From NCBI GenBank assembly GCA_022266195.1, contig WHVY01000001.1:1550001-1614000 (forward strand): DNA of 64,000 bases, read 5' to 3'. The notes under the pieces are model-generated. The model did not search any database. It saw only the letters and a list, made by a program, of their open reading frames with translations, and had not been told where the DNA came from. This document shows, in pieces, positions 23,327-35,652 of this stretch. Both the position numbers and the translations under genes were made by a program. Positions within the stretch are counted from its first letter, which is position 1. The number at the start of each line of letters is the position of its first letter. Source of the DNA: Tetranychus cinnabarinus (taxonomy: Eukaryota > Arthropoda > Arachnida > Trombidiformes > Tetranychidae).

Positions 23327-23871
23327 TTGCTAAAGCTAATTGTCAAGACTAAAGCTCAATTCTGTCGACTTCATGTTGGATGTTGGATGAAGTTAAGAAA
23401 AAAGATGCTTGAAAAACTCAGTGAATCAACCAGAAAGAATTTTTCAATGGAAAAAGATTTCTCAAAAAATGGAATGAAAGGCTTTCAGAATAAGCCTGGA
23501 AAACCCTTTAAACTGGTTAATAATGAGATTTTTTACGGTGAAATAGATCTATTGGACAGAAAATTGGTCAACTTGGAGCTCGACCCAAAGATCAGTAAAT
23601 TGGGTGAAGATTTGGGTCCAAAGAGAGCTTCAAATTGAGCCAATTGTTGATTCTTTGTAAAATGCAAAATGACTTTTTGGGGAAACTCTTTCAAATAATC
23701 TCTGGTTTGCTTCATCAGTTTCAGAAAAAATTATTTTTTAGAAATGAATTTCAACATTGGAATCAGCTGAGGGTAAATCTGATACCAGAATGGAGTGAGT
23801 ATGAAGCTTTGTGTGAAAGCATTGAAAATATTACAGATTTTAGCTGTGAATTGAAAAAAATCGCTCGATGA
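23327..23871 (+). other. Two abutting open frames, possible decayed gene
   Basis: From a TTTTTAG acceptor-like site at 23325 a 103-codon frame runs to 23638, and a second frame in a different phase continues to 23871. Together they cover 545 bp with no other stop in the chosen frames. Both encode lysine- and leucine-rich sequence without a recognisable domain (for example MEKDFSKNGMKGFQNK). This might be a frameshifted relic or chance in a low-GC region. No family is recognised. Confidence 0.2.
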
Positions 23872-26800
23872 TCTTAATTTCGTTTCATTTCTTATTTTTT
23901 GAAGATCAATCAGTCCCAGTTTCAGTATTGCATTTGCTTTTGTTTTGAAACATTCATTACTCAGGTCGTGAAATTAGAACATTATTTACGACTCGATTTT
24001 CAATGTTAATGGCTTAAAATATGATGGAAACTGGCCAATAAAGAAATCACAATTTATATCTCAAGATTGGATCTGAATTAATGTTTGAAAGGAGTTAATT
24101 ATTTGTAGTTATGTTCAAAATCCTTATAAATATTGGTAAATCCGCAGTCAAATCCGTGAAAAATGGGTTTCCCCAATCCTTTTGCACTGAGCTTTATCAG
24201 AATGGAAAAGCCTTTCATCCCTTTTCATCCATTTTCACAGATTTGATTATAACTCCTACTTAACACCTGACTTATCATCATCTGTAATGTTACAAATGTG
24301 ATCTTATTTAGCTGATTACTGTTCATCTAATGATTTAATTGTCTTCACTATTGTTACTTTACTCGATAAAAGGAAAAGCAAAACTGTTTGACATTTGGTT
24401 ATCACATTAAATATACACGAATCTGGTTTATTTTTCAATGTAACCACAGAGTCTGACATTGACATGACATTTCAGCTAATCAATTAACCATCTTTATGGA
24501 CATGAATGATAAACGTAATCCTTTTCTTATTACATCAAATTACCATGTAATGACTATAATGTAATCTATTACATGTAAAGTTCACATTTATTGACCAAAT
24601 TCAAGGTTTTATTGAACAAAAGGTAAAGAAGGTGAAAAAAGTTGATTCATTTTATCAATTATAATTGACTGATTGTGATTGATTATTGTAAAAGGTTAAA
24701 CCATTTTAAAAACATGTAAATGCATTCATTGTATAGATCTTGAATATTTTGTAAATTTAGATTGACGCTTTTATTGATGTCCTGCTATGAATCAACAATC
24801 AACTGTTAGTAGATGTTCATAATCACGCAATTTGTGATTCAGTTAAAAATAGCAATCCAATATTTACATGAATATTACTTTTAATGGAGATAGAATGGCA
24901 TTAAAATGGCGTCAAATTAGATTCGGAAGCAAGATTTATCTGGTTGTCTATAAATAGCATAGGAGAGGGACAATACCATTAGTTATTAATTATACTAGAG
25001 TTGTTATTATCTGATTTTTGTCAATTAATTTACGATTATAAATTCCTTTTCCTGCGTCTTTTTAATTTACTTCTGATTGTTGCCGGATAGCAAATAAAAA
25101 GTCTAAATGTCATGAGATTCATTTGAACAACCTTTCAAGTTTAACTGTTAGCAATTTGAACATCTCACCAACTGAACTGATTACTCTTTAAACTATGACT
25201 TTTGGCATGTAGATTAGTCCAATCCTTGTGTAATCCTTAATTTGACCCAATTGTGAATTAAGGATTGAAGCACCTTGAAATTGCCTTCAGTCGTTTGCCA
25301 AGTTTCACCAAGTCAATCTTTCAGCCTTTCCTGGGTAAACTCTTTATATCTTCTGGTAAACACAAAATTCAAGGGTAATCGTCTACATTTTTCATGAGCC
25401 TGGTAAGAAAATGAGAGAGAAAAGTGTGATTAAAAATAAATTGTAGCATTTGAAGATCAATGTTCCTTAAATTTTCATCAATTCATCCAAGCTTTGACTG
25501 AAAAAATTGGCAAAAGTACAGAGATAATTATTTTTCACTCGCTAATTTTCATATGTTAAAAGGTTGAAAAATTCAGGTTATTAGGCATGCCATCTATTTG
25601 ACAAGATTATAATCAGGATCAGACAAAAATGGCTAAAGTACGGATCAGACGATAACATTATTTGACTGTCTTTGGACTTTCTTGTCGGACAATTGATAAA
25701 TCTGATGGAAATTGATAATCATTTTTTATGCATTGAAAGGCTTTCTTGCTTAAAGGCTGAAAAAATTGATTGCAGACTCTGGAAATCGTCCATCCAAAAG
25801 CTGCCATTGAATAGTGCTGCCATTGTAAGACCTGTTTCACATCAAGAAATGGTTAAGTCAAATGCATTAGTTACTTTACTCTGAAATGGAAATGGTAAAA
25901 TATTCAGAGCTGACAGATACTTGAAAGGGGAATCACTATGGTTGACGAGGAAAATGGAATTAACTTCATCTAATTTGACAGTTTGAAGACGAAATAATTA
26001 GCTAAATGCTCGATGTCTAAATGTGAAAAATTAGGTTTCCATAGGAATTGAAAATTACACAAGCAAAAAACGTTTGGAAAAATTTTAAATGATTATTTAA
26101 CAGTTTAAGAGTTTAGAGACACATGAAAATGTATGCAATATCAATTTGTTTTTTGAGGATTCAAGCATATAAATGGTCGACGAAATGAGATTTTTTCGGA
26201 ATCGATCATTTATAACTTCATCTGAATTTCAGTGAATTTCATTATCTCAATCAGCTTTCTAAAAAACTGTGAATCTCTATACTTTTTTCTGATTATTTTC
26301 AACTGGTATTAACTACCAATCGATCCAATGGACGTTAAATTTTCACTTTTCAAGATACTTTTTGGTCAACTCATTATTCAATTTTGTGTAATATTTTTGC
26401 CAATTGTCGCTGAAATTGCAAACAGAAAAGCTGTTTTTAAACTGAAAATATCATTCTTAAATTATCATCTACACAGTCTATACTTTATCTAATGTTTAGT
26501 AACATTATTCTGCAAGGAAAATCTTGAGATTTCAAAATATGATTCAATTGTTTTGATTGAATGATTATAATTAATTGACAGTCAATTGTTTTCTTTGTTA
26601 TTCTTAAGAAAATATTAAACAGATAAGGAAAAATGAAATTTGACTCGGTTCAACTCAGAGTTTAGATAACAAATGAAGAAATTAGAGTTTCGATAGAGGA
26701 ATTGAATTTCATAGTTAAAGAGCCATTAGTAGATTCCAGATTACTCTTTCCTTTGTTTCATTTGTTAACTCTGATTGCAACCAATTACTGGCCACTAATT

Positions 26801-27452
26801 GGTTACAGATGTTTTGTTTTGTTAATTTTGTTTTCTGTTTCCATTGGCTTTCACTTTCTTTGTAAAATATTGAAACTTCATGCAGCCACTGATTGATCTA
26901 GAGCACAAAATTAAAATAAAGTTTCATGATTACTGAGCATACAAAACGTTTAAATATCCCAATCAACAAATGACTAATTAATGTTAATTTGATCAAAAAT
27001 ACATAAAATACGAAACCAGGCAACTAGCTCCATCTGTCAACTCATTTCATGCCTAAATAAGCATAATAATCAGGCTTAAAATGCAACCTTTGATTTAATA
27101 AGCTTAAACTGTTTATTGTTGAAAGTTCTGAAAAGCTTTTGACCTGTTGAAAAGCAAGAATAAAGAAAATGTCTGAAATGTTGAACACAATTAAATTGGA
27201 TTAAAGACTGGATTAAATAAGTTTTATTTTCTCAAGTTTTAATCGTTTATTTTTCGTTTATCCATCAGATGGCGACATCTTCTTCCGCTTTTCTTCAATT
27301 CTCCTGGAGATTGCACCACTCGTGAATTCGATTACCAACAACCAATGTTATCAACTGGGCTAATTGACTAATTAGTTCACATTTTTTGTTATTTATCTTT
27401 GTATCAAGTGCTTTATTGTTTTAACCATTAAAGTGCTCAGTCTGGCTTAAAC
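23872..27452. other. Intergenic desert
   Basis: About 3.6 kb of AT-rich sequence. A canonical-looking TATA element (CTATAAATAG, 24949-24958) has no gene that I can place after it. Short open frames at 25658-25884 and 26702-26896 lack ATG starts or recognisable domains and were not called. The last ~200 bp, ending at 27452, should contain the promoter of the RING gene. Confidence 0.5.
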
Positions 27453-29181
27453 ATGTCCAAATCCAGTGTCAAAAACCAGCAAAACCAAAATAATAGTTTG
27501 GACCAATCACTCAACCAACAACAGCTACAACAAAACCATCATCGCAGCAAAAACAATGCAGAAAGGTTAAAGAAAAAGTTAAAACTTCAAGAGATGAGGT
27601 GTAATCTGATGTCCAACGAGATGACCAAATTAAAGAATATGTTGTCCGTTAAGAAGAGGCAGTTAAGATTATGCGAGAAAAGAGCCAAAAGAGAGGAGAA
27701 AAAGCGTCAAGATGAAGAGAAAAAATTGAAAGATATGGAGAAAGAATTTTTACGGTTAAAAAAAGAAAATGATGAAATGAAGGAAAATACCGCTTGTGAT
27801 TTAATTAATAAAATTCCAACATCACAACCTGAAGCCTCGTCATCCAATTCAACTATAAACATATCATCTTCATCAATTACATCTTCATCTGCTCCGTCTT
27901 TGTCATCTGGTGCCACGGGTAAAAAGAGAAACAAGAAATCAAAAGCTAAAGTTGAACAGTCGTCTGATCAATCTAGCTTATTGGAATCTGTGAAACCTGC
28001 AGCAAATGATGAGACTAAAAAAACCACAACTTTGTTACCTAGTTCATCAAAAGACTTGAAAATCAATGAAGGTGCCTCTTGTTCTGGTGTCAATACTAGC
28101 TCCATTAGCAATAATGTTATAAATAGCTCTCCTATGGAACAAAATAATAAGTTAGAAGACCTTTTCGAGAACGAATTGATGTGTTCTATTTGTCATGAGT
28201 TGTATATCAAACCCGTTGCCCTGGCTTGTTCACACATCTTTTGCTTATTTTGTATTGAACAATGGCGTAGCAAATCTCATCGGTGTCCTATTTGCAGAAA
28301 GACTATTTTAGATACTGCACCCCAAAATATTTTGGAAAATGTGATTGAAAAAGTTGTGAGCACTATGGACGATGAGTCTCAAAAAAGACGAGCTGATGTG
28401 GTCGCAGATAGGCCCACTTCAACTGAACGATTTTCAAGAAATGACGGTAAGTGTTATCTTTACTTTTTCATATTCCTTTCTTATTAACGTTTTCCTCTTA
28501 CTTCATTTTTTATCTTGAATAGATACTCGTTTTCCAGGTCGACGCCTTTTTTTATCAAATTTAAGTGCCTGGAATGGTTTTGGAGAGATTGAGAATTCTT
28601 CGGATTCTATTTCTCACAGTGATTCATCCTCTAATCGGCGCCCCGGCTTTGATACTTTTCCACCATTTCCTGCCTACGGTATTTTCGGCAACAGGTCGGA
28701 GTCTAGCTTGTCAACCTCAGAATCTTCAAATATCGAGCATGATGACTCAAATTTTGATGAGTTCTTTCAAGGATTTCTCGGTTATTTAGCTGAAAATGGT
28801 CACTCGCTTGATGAAGACGACGAGGAGGATTACGAGGATGAAGATGAAGACGATGACGAGGACGATGATGATTTGGACGATAGTGAAGATCCGGATGATA
28901 TTGATGATGAAGATGAGGATGAGGACGAAAGTCTTAGTGAAAGTGAAACTTATGATATTGATGACCGAAGTGATTCAAGTATAGAAGCATTAAATGATTA
29001 TTCAAATTATGATGAAGAAGATTATTATCCTTCTCCTATCACTATTGATAGTGGATCGTCTGCTTACTCTGGTTCTTCTGTTGGATCGTCTTTCATGGAT
29101 GATGAAGATGGCGATCATGATGACTCTGGTAGTGACAGTACATCAAATTCTGGTGACTCCATAAGTTTTGATTACCTTTGA
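27453..29181 (+). CDS. RING-finger E3 ubiquitin ligase, RNF8-like, with acidic tail
   Basis: Two exons, 27453-28446 and 28523-29181, joined in phase 1, encode 550 aa. Residues ~35-110 are a highly charged, probably coiled-coil region (AERLKKKLKLQEMRCN and KREEKKRQDEEKKLKDMEKE). A Ser/Thr-rich linker follows. A complete C3HC4 RING lies at ~244-282: C-S-I-C, then C-S-H-I-F-C-L-F-C, then C-P-I-C. The RING is most like RNF8, but there is no FHA domain. The C-terminal exon carries a long Asp/Glu run (residues ~427-470) and a Ser/Asp-rich tail. RNF8-like enzymes build ubiquitin chains on chromatin; the acidic tail would suit binding to basic nuclear proteins. E3 activity is well supported. The substrate and the RNF8 orthology are inference. 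Confidence 0.85.
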
Positions 29182-30558
29182 TTGGTGGACCTGATTTATG
29201 ATAATATTAACTCTTCACCAAGTTAATTCTATTTATAAAGATTCTATTCTATCAACAATGAGTTCCCGTTTTTCAGTCCTTTCTACGACTTTCCAATTTG
29301 TTCCTTACTTTATTTAGTTGCTGAAACACAACCATGTCGAGATAAAGTTTAAGGAAAAGAAAAAATTAAATCAGCAAAATATAAACAAATTTAGCTAATT
29401 AATACTTCATGTGAATGTTGATTTTACTTTTTCTCTTTTGTCTAAGTAACCTGTGACGAAGTCAAATGTCTTTGTATAAAGAAAAAGGTAAATAAAAGAA
29501 GAAAATTTGATAAATTCTATTATTACACACTAAATGTTATCTGAATCGTTTCTTTTTAATGTTAAAGGTACTGTAAACTGATTGGTAAACACAGATTGAA
29601 TGTTCTGAACTATTGGATCATAAAACATTTATGTTACAAATCCTATTCTTAATGCACTTCTAGAATTATTCAAACATTTCATGAATCAACGTAAACCAAT
29701 TAATTTCCTTGGCATCTGATTTTTCTAGAGTATTGATCATCATCCATTTTGAACAAACACTCAAAGTACACATTTTGAAATGAAAACAAACAATATTATG
29801 ACATTAGCTTGCATTTAAAAGGGTAACATCTCATTCTTGTACTTTGAATTTCCCCAAAAACGCAAGAAATTGAATAAGAAAGTAATTAAATAATTTTAAT
29901 GATAATAAATTGATTAAATTTGATTCTAATTCATTATAATTATTAATTTCCGCATAACATTGAGAACATCTGACAGCCTTTCAATGATTAAAGTGAAATT
30001 TGAACTCATGTAATTTGAAATAAAAATTGCTTGCATTTATGATCAGTTCAGTGTAAAGAAATTCTTAATTTCTTTGGTGATTCTCTTTTTCAGTTTCAAG
30101 TGATTTCATCAGATTAAAGTAAATTGTGGTAAAACCTTCTGATTTATATTTTCCGCTTTGATTAAAAGTTGCACCCTTTTGTCAACCTGATTGGCTCTTT
30201 AGTATTTACTTTCTTTTCTTTCTTCTCTTTCTCCCTCTCTGCCTCTCTCTTTCTCTTTAATCATTTTGTTTTATATTTGCTTTTTGTATCTTCTGCTCTT
30301 TTCCAATTAAGTGTTAATTAAACTATACTTCGAAAGTTGAATTTACTATTCTTCTCTTTACGGATTAAATTTGGTCAAGTGTATTCAATTTCTGTCCACC
30401 AAAGTTTTTCAGAATCTCTCTATTCTTTCAGAATGTTTTTCTGGTATTAGGGTTGTTTGTAAGTGATCTAATAATAACTATGTTTCAGTTACACTTTGTT
30501 TCTTTATTGTTGCTGTCATTGTGATGATTTCAACTTCCACCAAACCTTTTGGTAAACT
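29182..30558. other. Intergenic
   Basis: 3' flank of the RING gene and 5' flank of the RAD54L2-like gene. AT-rich with a pyrimidine tract at 30208-30260 (TTTCTTCTCTTTCTCCCTCT). No coding exon is seen. Confidence 0.55.
30208..30262 (+). repeat. Pyrimidine (CT) low-complexity tract
   Basis: Nearly pure C/T over ~55 bp, 300 bp upstream of the RAD54L2-like start codon. It could be a promoter-proximal polypyrimidine element or part of a 5' intron, or simply low-complexity sequence. Confidence 0.5.
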
Positions 30559-33500
30559 ATGGATTTCACACCAGAGTTAACAGATGTTAAATTACCGGGG
30601 CCAACAGATTTATTCAATGGAACAAACCCAAAAGACACCAATAACCGAGATTTTTCTTCACATCTATCCAGCTTGGAACGTATATTAGAAGAGGCAACTC
30701 AATGTTTATCACCATCAGTTTCAAGAACCAACCCAAAATCAAAAAGTAATCCTTTATTAGACCAATTGCTGGACAAACCCTTAGATGATGGTGACTTAAG
30801 AGTCTTTGGATCCTCTGGAGGTTACTCTGATAATTGTGGTATTGAGCCGGGAACTGAATTTAACTCAAATGGAAATGAATGTTCTCCCAGTCTATTCGAT
30901 TTACCCATAGAATCTCCACTTCCTTTCGGAGACAAAAGCAGATCTAACATTTCTGAAGATGAAATCGTAACCGACTGCGAGGATGATGATGAAGACCAAG
31001 AGGACCATGAGGACACTGAGGATAACGATGATGATAGTAACAGTGATGATGAAGACAAAGAGTCAGAAGATGAAGAAAATTCAGATGAGGACGATAAAGA
31101 AGAATCTAAAAATGAAAATGGAAGATTTAAGGATGATAAAAATGTAAATGATTCCGAGCTTAACGAAATCTCCATGAAATCTATCGATGTCGATAACAAT
31201 CAACTTGCAGATTCAACTAAAAACAATAAGCGTAGTGAAGCTGTTCGGAAAAGCTCCAATAGATTGAATAAAGGTCGAATCAAAGAAAGTGGGACTTCTA
31301 ACACTGCTGATAAACTTAAAGGCAAGGGTTTAAAGCGAAAAGGCAAAACTACTAAGGATGGTAAAAAGGCTAAACGATATATGATGAGAAAAAATATTAA
31401 GAAAATAATTTCAGATGGCGATGTCAATGAAATTACTCTTAAAGCTCAACAAGAAGAAGCCGAACGTTTAAGAAGAGTGGAAGAACGTGCTGCTTTAATG
31501 AAACAACAAAACCAAAAGTATTTGCTACAAAATAGTCAAGATGATGTGATGGTTTTAAGTAGTGACGATGAACTGATTACTCCGTGCAACTCAGGTTATG
31601 ATTTCAAAAATGATTCAGATGCAGACATTATTGAGATTGCATCGGATGATGAATTTTCGGGTGACGACGATCAGCTCTCTTCAAATAATAGAATTAAAAA
31701 GGAGAGAAAAAGAAGAAGTGCCGGTGATGTTGAGTTCATCGATACCAATAACGATGGTGCTCATACTGATGATAGATTTAATCAACCAGATGAACAAGGT
31801 CGAGTTTTGGTTAATGTTGGTCACAATAAAAATGAGGAGCCTATTTATTTGGCTCCTCAACTGAGCAGAGCCGTTAAACCTCACCAAATTGGAGGAATCC
31901 GTTTTCTGTATGATAATATTGTAGAATGTTTAAGGAAGCATAAAACTTCTGAGGGATTAGGATGTATCCTAGCTCACAGCATGGGGTTGGGTAAAACTTT
32001 GCAGTTGATCTCTTTCATTGATGTTTATCTAACTCATACTCAATCAAAATATGTCCTTTGCATTGTCCCCATCAATACTCTTCAAAATTGGATGAGTGAA
32101 TTTGATATGTGGTTACCTTCTCAAAAAGTTGCTGCCTTTCGGCCCAATTCATCAGAGATGAAATTTCGCCAATTCGATGTATTTATGTTAAATGATTGTA
32201 AAACATTATCTTCTAGAGCCAAAGAAATTCGTAAGTAAAATTTTTAGTCACAATTTTGTTGAAAACATCATAATCTAATTTTGTTTCTCTTTCATTGCTT
32301 ATCATAGTTGCATGGAGAAAATCTGGTGGAGTCCTTCTGATTGGTTACGAAATGTACCGATTATTGACCACTGATGGTAAAACAGCAAAAGGAAAGAAAG
32401 TGAAAACGAAAGAAACAGAAGGTCTACCAAAAGAAACTTATGATCATCTTATGTCTGAGCTTAAAGCAGCTCTGGTCGATCCTGGACCAGATCTTGTCGT
32501 TTGTGATGAAGGACATCGTATTAAAAATTGTAATGCCGCTACCTCGCAAGCTTTAAAAAATATACGAACTCGTAGACGTGTTGTATTAACTGGTTACCCG
32601 TTGCAAAACAATCTCATTGAATATTGGTGCATGGTTGACTTTGTTAGACCTAATTTTCTTGGTACCAAACAGGAATTTTGTAATATGTTTGAAAGGCCGA
32701 TTAGTAACGGTCAATGTGCTGATAGTACACCTGAAGATAAAAGAGTAATGAAACAGCGTGCTCATGTATTACATAAACTTCTTCGAGGTTTTGTGCAAAG
32801 GTATTTTATTTAGTAATCAATGTTTAATTACAAGTATTAATTGTTCTCATTTGACCTCTTCCCAGGCGAAGTCACTCAATTCTTACCAAATCACTACCGA
32901 GAAAACACGAACATGTTATTCTCGTTCGTATGACTCCGATTCAAAAGAAATTGATGTTAGCTTTTCTCGATAGGATAAAGAAAGATCTTGCTAATTCTCA
33001 CCGACTCAATCCAATAATGTTGTTTTCAGTATTTTGTAAGGTAAGTTACCTTGATCAAGAAGTTGTGTTCCATTTTATTTATCACGTAAATTTTGGTTTT
33101 ATTTCTCAGATTTGGAACCATCCAGATATATTATATAAAATTGTAAAGGAAGGTCAAAATTTCGATGATCTTGATATCGATCTTGGAGAAAAAACAAAAG
33201 GAGATAAAAAAGCTGGTAAAAAGAAAGGTTCTAATGATAAGGTAAATTTTTTTTTCATTTTATATAATATTTTGATTTAGCATCAATTTCTAATAATTTA
33301 TTTTCAAACAATTAGAGTTCAAACGCTAAAAATGGTAAACGTGGGAAAAAATCAACAACTGTTACACTCAGCGATATCGAAGATGAAGATTTGTTTGTAC
33401 CAAAGAAAGACTTAAACCAAACGAGAAACTTAAACTCCAACAATGCTCCAAATAATTCGTTTGATCAAAATGGTAATGGTTACAGTGTTTCTTTCTCTAA

Positions 33501-35652
33501 CGGTCAACAATTAGACGGTATGCAAAATCCATCTTCTGATTATTCAAGTAACAACCAAGAGAGAACGTTCATGAATCAACAATCATCTCAATATCAAAAC
33601 CATAATTCAGGTCACAATGACTTATATCATCAGACAAATTCTAATGTTAACAATTCTTCATATTTCAACTTATTCAACTCAGATAACGTTAATCACGGTA
33701 ACAACTTTGATTCTTATCTTGCCTCTAATTCATCTTACAATCATCAAGCCAGCTCTTATCACAATCCATCAAATCATCCTAACTCAACTAATTCTAAGCC
33801 TTCGAATCAACCGATTTTGGACTTGGAAGACGATGTTTACAATTTGAATAGACCTAGCAGTAGTACACGCCAACCAACTCATTCAAATATTCAGTATAAT
33901 TGGAATTTAGCACCAAACAATCCTACGATAAATCCATTTGCAGAGTACAAAAATATTATTGATGTACCGACTCCATCTACAACGACTAACCCACCTTTTG
34001 CAACACCCGGATCTTATCCTAACCGAATGATGGACTATACTTGGGCAGAGCCTATCGTTGCCAATTATAAACCGGGTTTATTGCAAAATGGTTTAAAAAT
34101 GTTGCTCTTTTTCGAGATTGTCGAGCAAACAATCAAGAAAGGCGATCGTCTTTTGGTGTTTAGCCATTCTCTATTCACCTTGGATATCATTGAGAAATTT
34201 TTATCTCAACGTAATGTTCCTAAAGCTGAAAATCAAACAGGCAGTAGAACTGAAAAATGGTCCAAAGGAAACAATTATTTTAGAATTGATGGATCGACAA
34301 GTGCTAACGAAAGAGAGAAATTAATAAATTCTTTCAACAAAAATAGTTCTGTTCATCTCTTCCTTCTGTCCACTAGAGCTGGTTGTCTTGGTATCAATTT
34401 GATTGGAGCCAATAGAATAATCGTATTTGACGCTTCATGGAATCCATGTCATGATGCTCAAGCCGCATGTCGTATTTATCGTTATGGCCAACAGAAAGAA
34501 TGTTTCATTTATCGATTGATTTGTGATGAATCATTGGAGAAAAGAATCTACGATCGACAAATAACTAAGCAAGAAGTTTCTCATCGAGTTGTGGACGAGC
34601 TTAATCCAGAAACAAATTTCACTAAGCGTGAAATTGATTCTCTTATTGAGGATCTTGATGATATAAACCTATCAGAAGTAAAGTCATACTCAAAAGAAGA
34701 ATGTGACGCTTACGAAGATGACATTATCAGTTATATTTGTAAAAATATGAACCAATGCCTGTCAAAACCCCCATTTGAACACGAATCTCTTCTTTTGGAT
34801 CACAAGGAAAGCAAATTATCTCAATACGAGAAAAAGTTAGCAGAAGCAATTTATTTCAGACAAAAGCAAGCAATGACTCAAAGTGCTGGTCCTGCTCCTA
34901 AAAATCCTATGATAGCTAATCCTAATTTCCTTGCCAATGTACCAACTGTTCCAACTATTCCCGGTAAACCCGCACTTGGACGACCCTCCTTGTATCCTTC
35001 AGTTGGCATTGTGCCGCCTCCCGTGAGATCAAGAATGCACACTCCTTTCAATGCCCATGGATGGAACAACTATCCGACTGGTCATCCAAACTTTAACTTA
35101 CCAAACTCTTCAAATAATTCATTTAACCAACCAAGGGTTCCAAATATTTTGAGCCGCAATAGCATTATTAATCAGTATAACAATTTACCTCCAGGAGCTT
35201 TCGTCGAGCAACTCTCTCGTATGGGCTATTTAGTGAAAGCCTTTATCAACCCGCGTGACTTTATTATTCCAGCAAGCGCATCTAATCGCGAAGTAGTCAA
35301 AATAACTAAAGGAATGGAAATTTTCATGATTCGAAGTCCTCAAAATGAAGTTTACCTCCGTACACATGAGGGTCGTATGTTTTCACTGAAAATTGACGAA
35401 GCTAAGTGTTCAGCCCTTTTTGGTAGTCAAAGCATGCCTCCAGAATCAACACCATTGCTCAGTAATATGATTTCTCAGGTAAATATCAAAAATTCATTTC
35501 ATATCAATTTAAAAGAGTTTACATTTAAAATTAATTTTCTTTTTTTACAATCCCAACAGAGCCAAAATCATGCATCTCCATCATCTTCGCTCAGTATGCC
35601 ATCAACATCTTCAAGTCAACCTGAACTGATCTGCCTCGATGACGATGATTAA
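30559..35652 (+). CDS. RAD54L2: RAD54L2/ARIP4-type SNF2 helicase
   Basis: Six exons: 30559-32230, 32308-32800, 32866-33040, 33110-33241, 33316-35478 and 35560-35652, giving ~1575 aa. The N-terminal ~420 residues are acidic and Ser-rich. The SNF2 lobe 1 starts near VKPHQIGGIRFLYDN, with Walker A HSMGLGKT, then a DEGH box (VVCDEGHRIKN), then VVLTGYPLQNNLIEYW. This wording matches ARIP4 more closely than ATRX. Lobe 2 has FRIDGSTSANER, LLSTRAGCLGINL and motif VI (ACRIYRYGQQ). Between the lobes sits a ~200-residue Asn/Gln/Ser-rich insertion (33391-34020). Family members are nuclear DNA-dependent ATPases that remodel protein-DNA complexes at genes and bind SUMO and nuclear receptors. The last intron (35479-35559) is 81 bp with no in-frame stop, so its retention would keep the frame. 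Confidence 0.93.

Noticed and set aside
24949..24958. CTATAAATAG as the promoter of a hidden gene
   Set aside because: It is a good TATA match, but I found no plausible first exon within several hundred bases downstream.
30822..31199. 125-codon Ser-rich minus-strand frame
   Set aside because: It is antisense to the Asp/Glu-rich N-terminus of the RAD54L2-like gene.
30559..35652. Naming the SNF2 protein ATRX
   Set aside because: The DEGHRIKN and TGYPLQNNLIEYWCMVDFVR wording and the VKPHQIGGIRFLYDN start fit ARIP4/RAD54L2 better, and no ADD zinc finger is seen.
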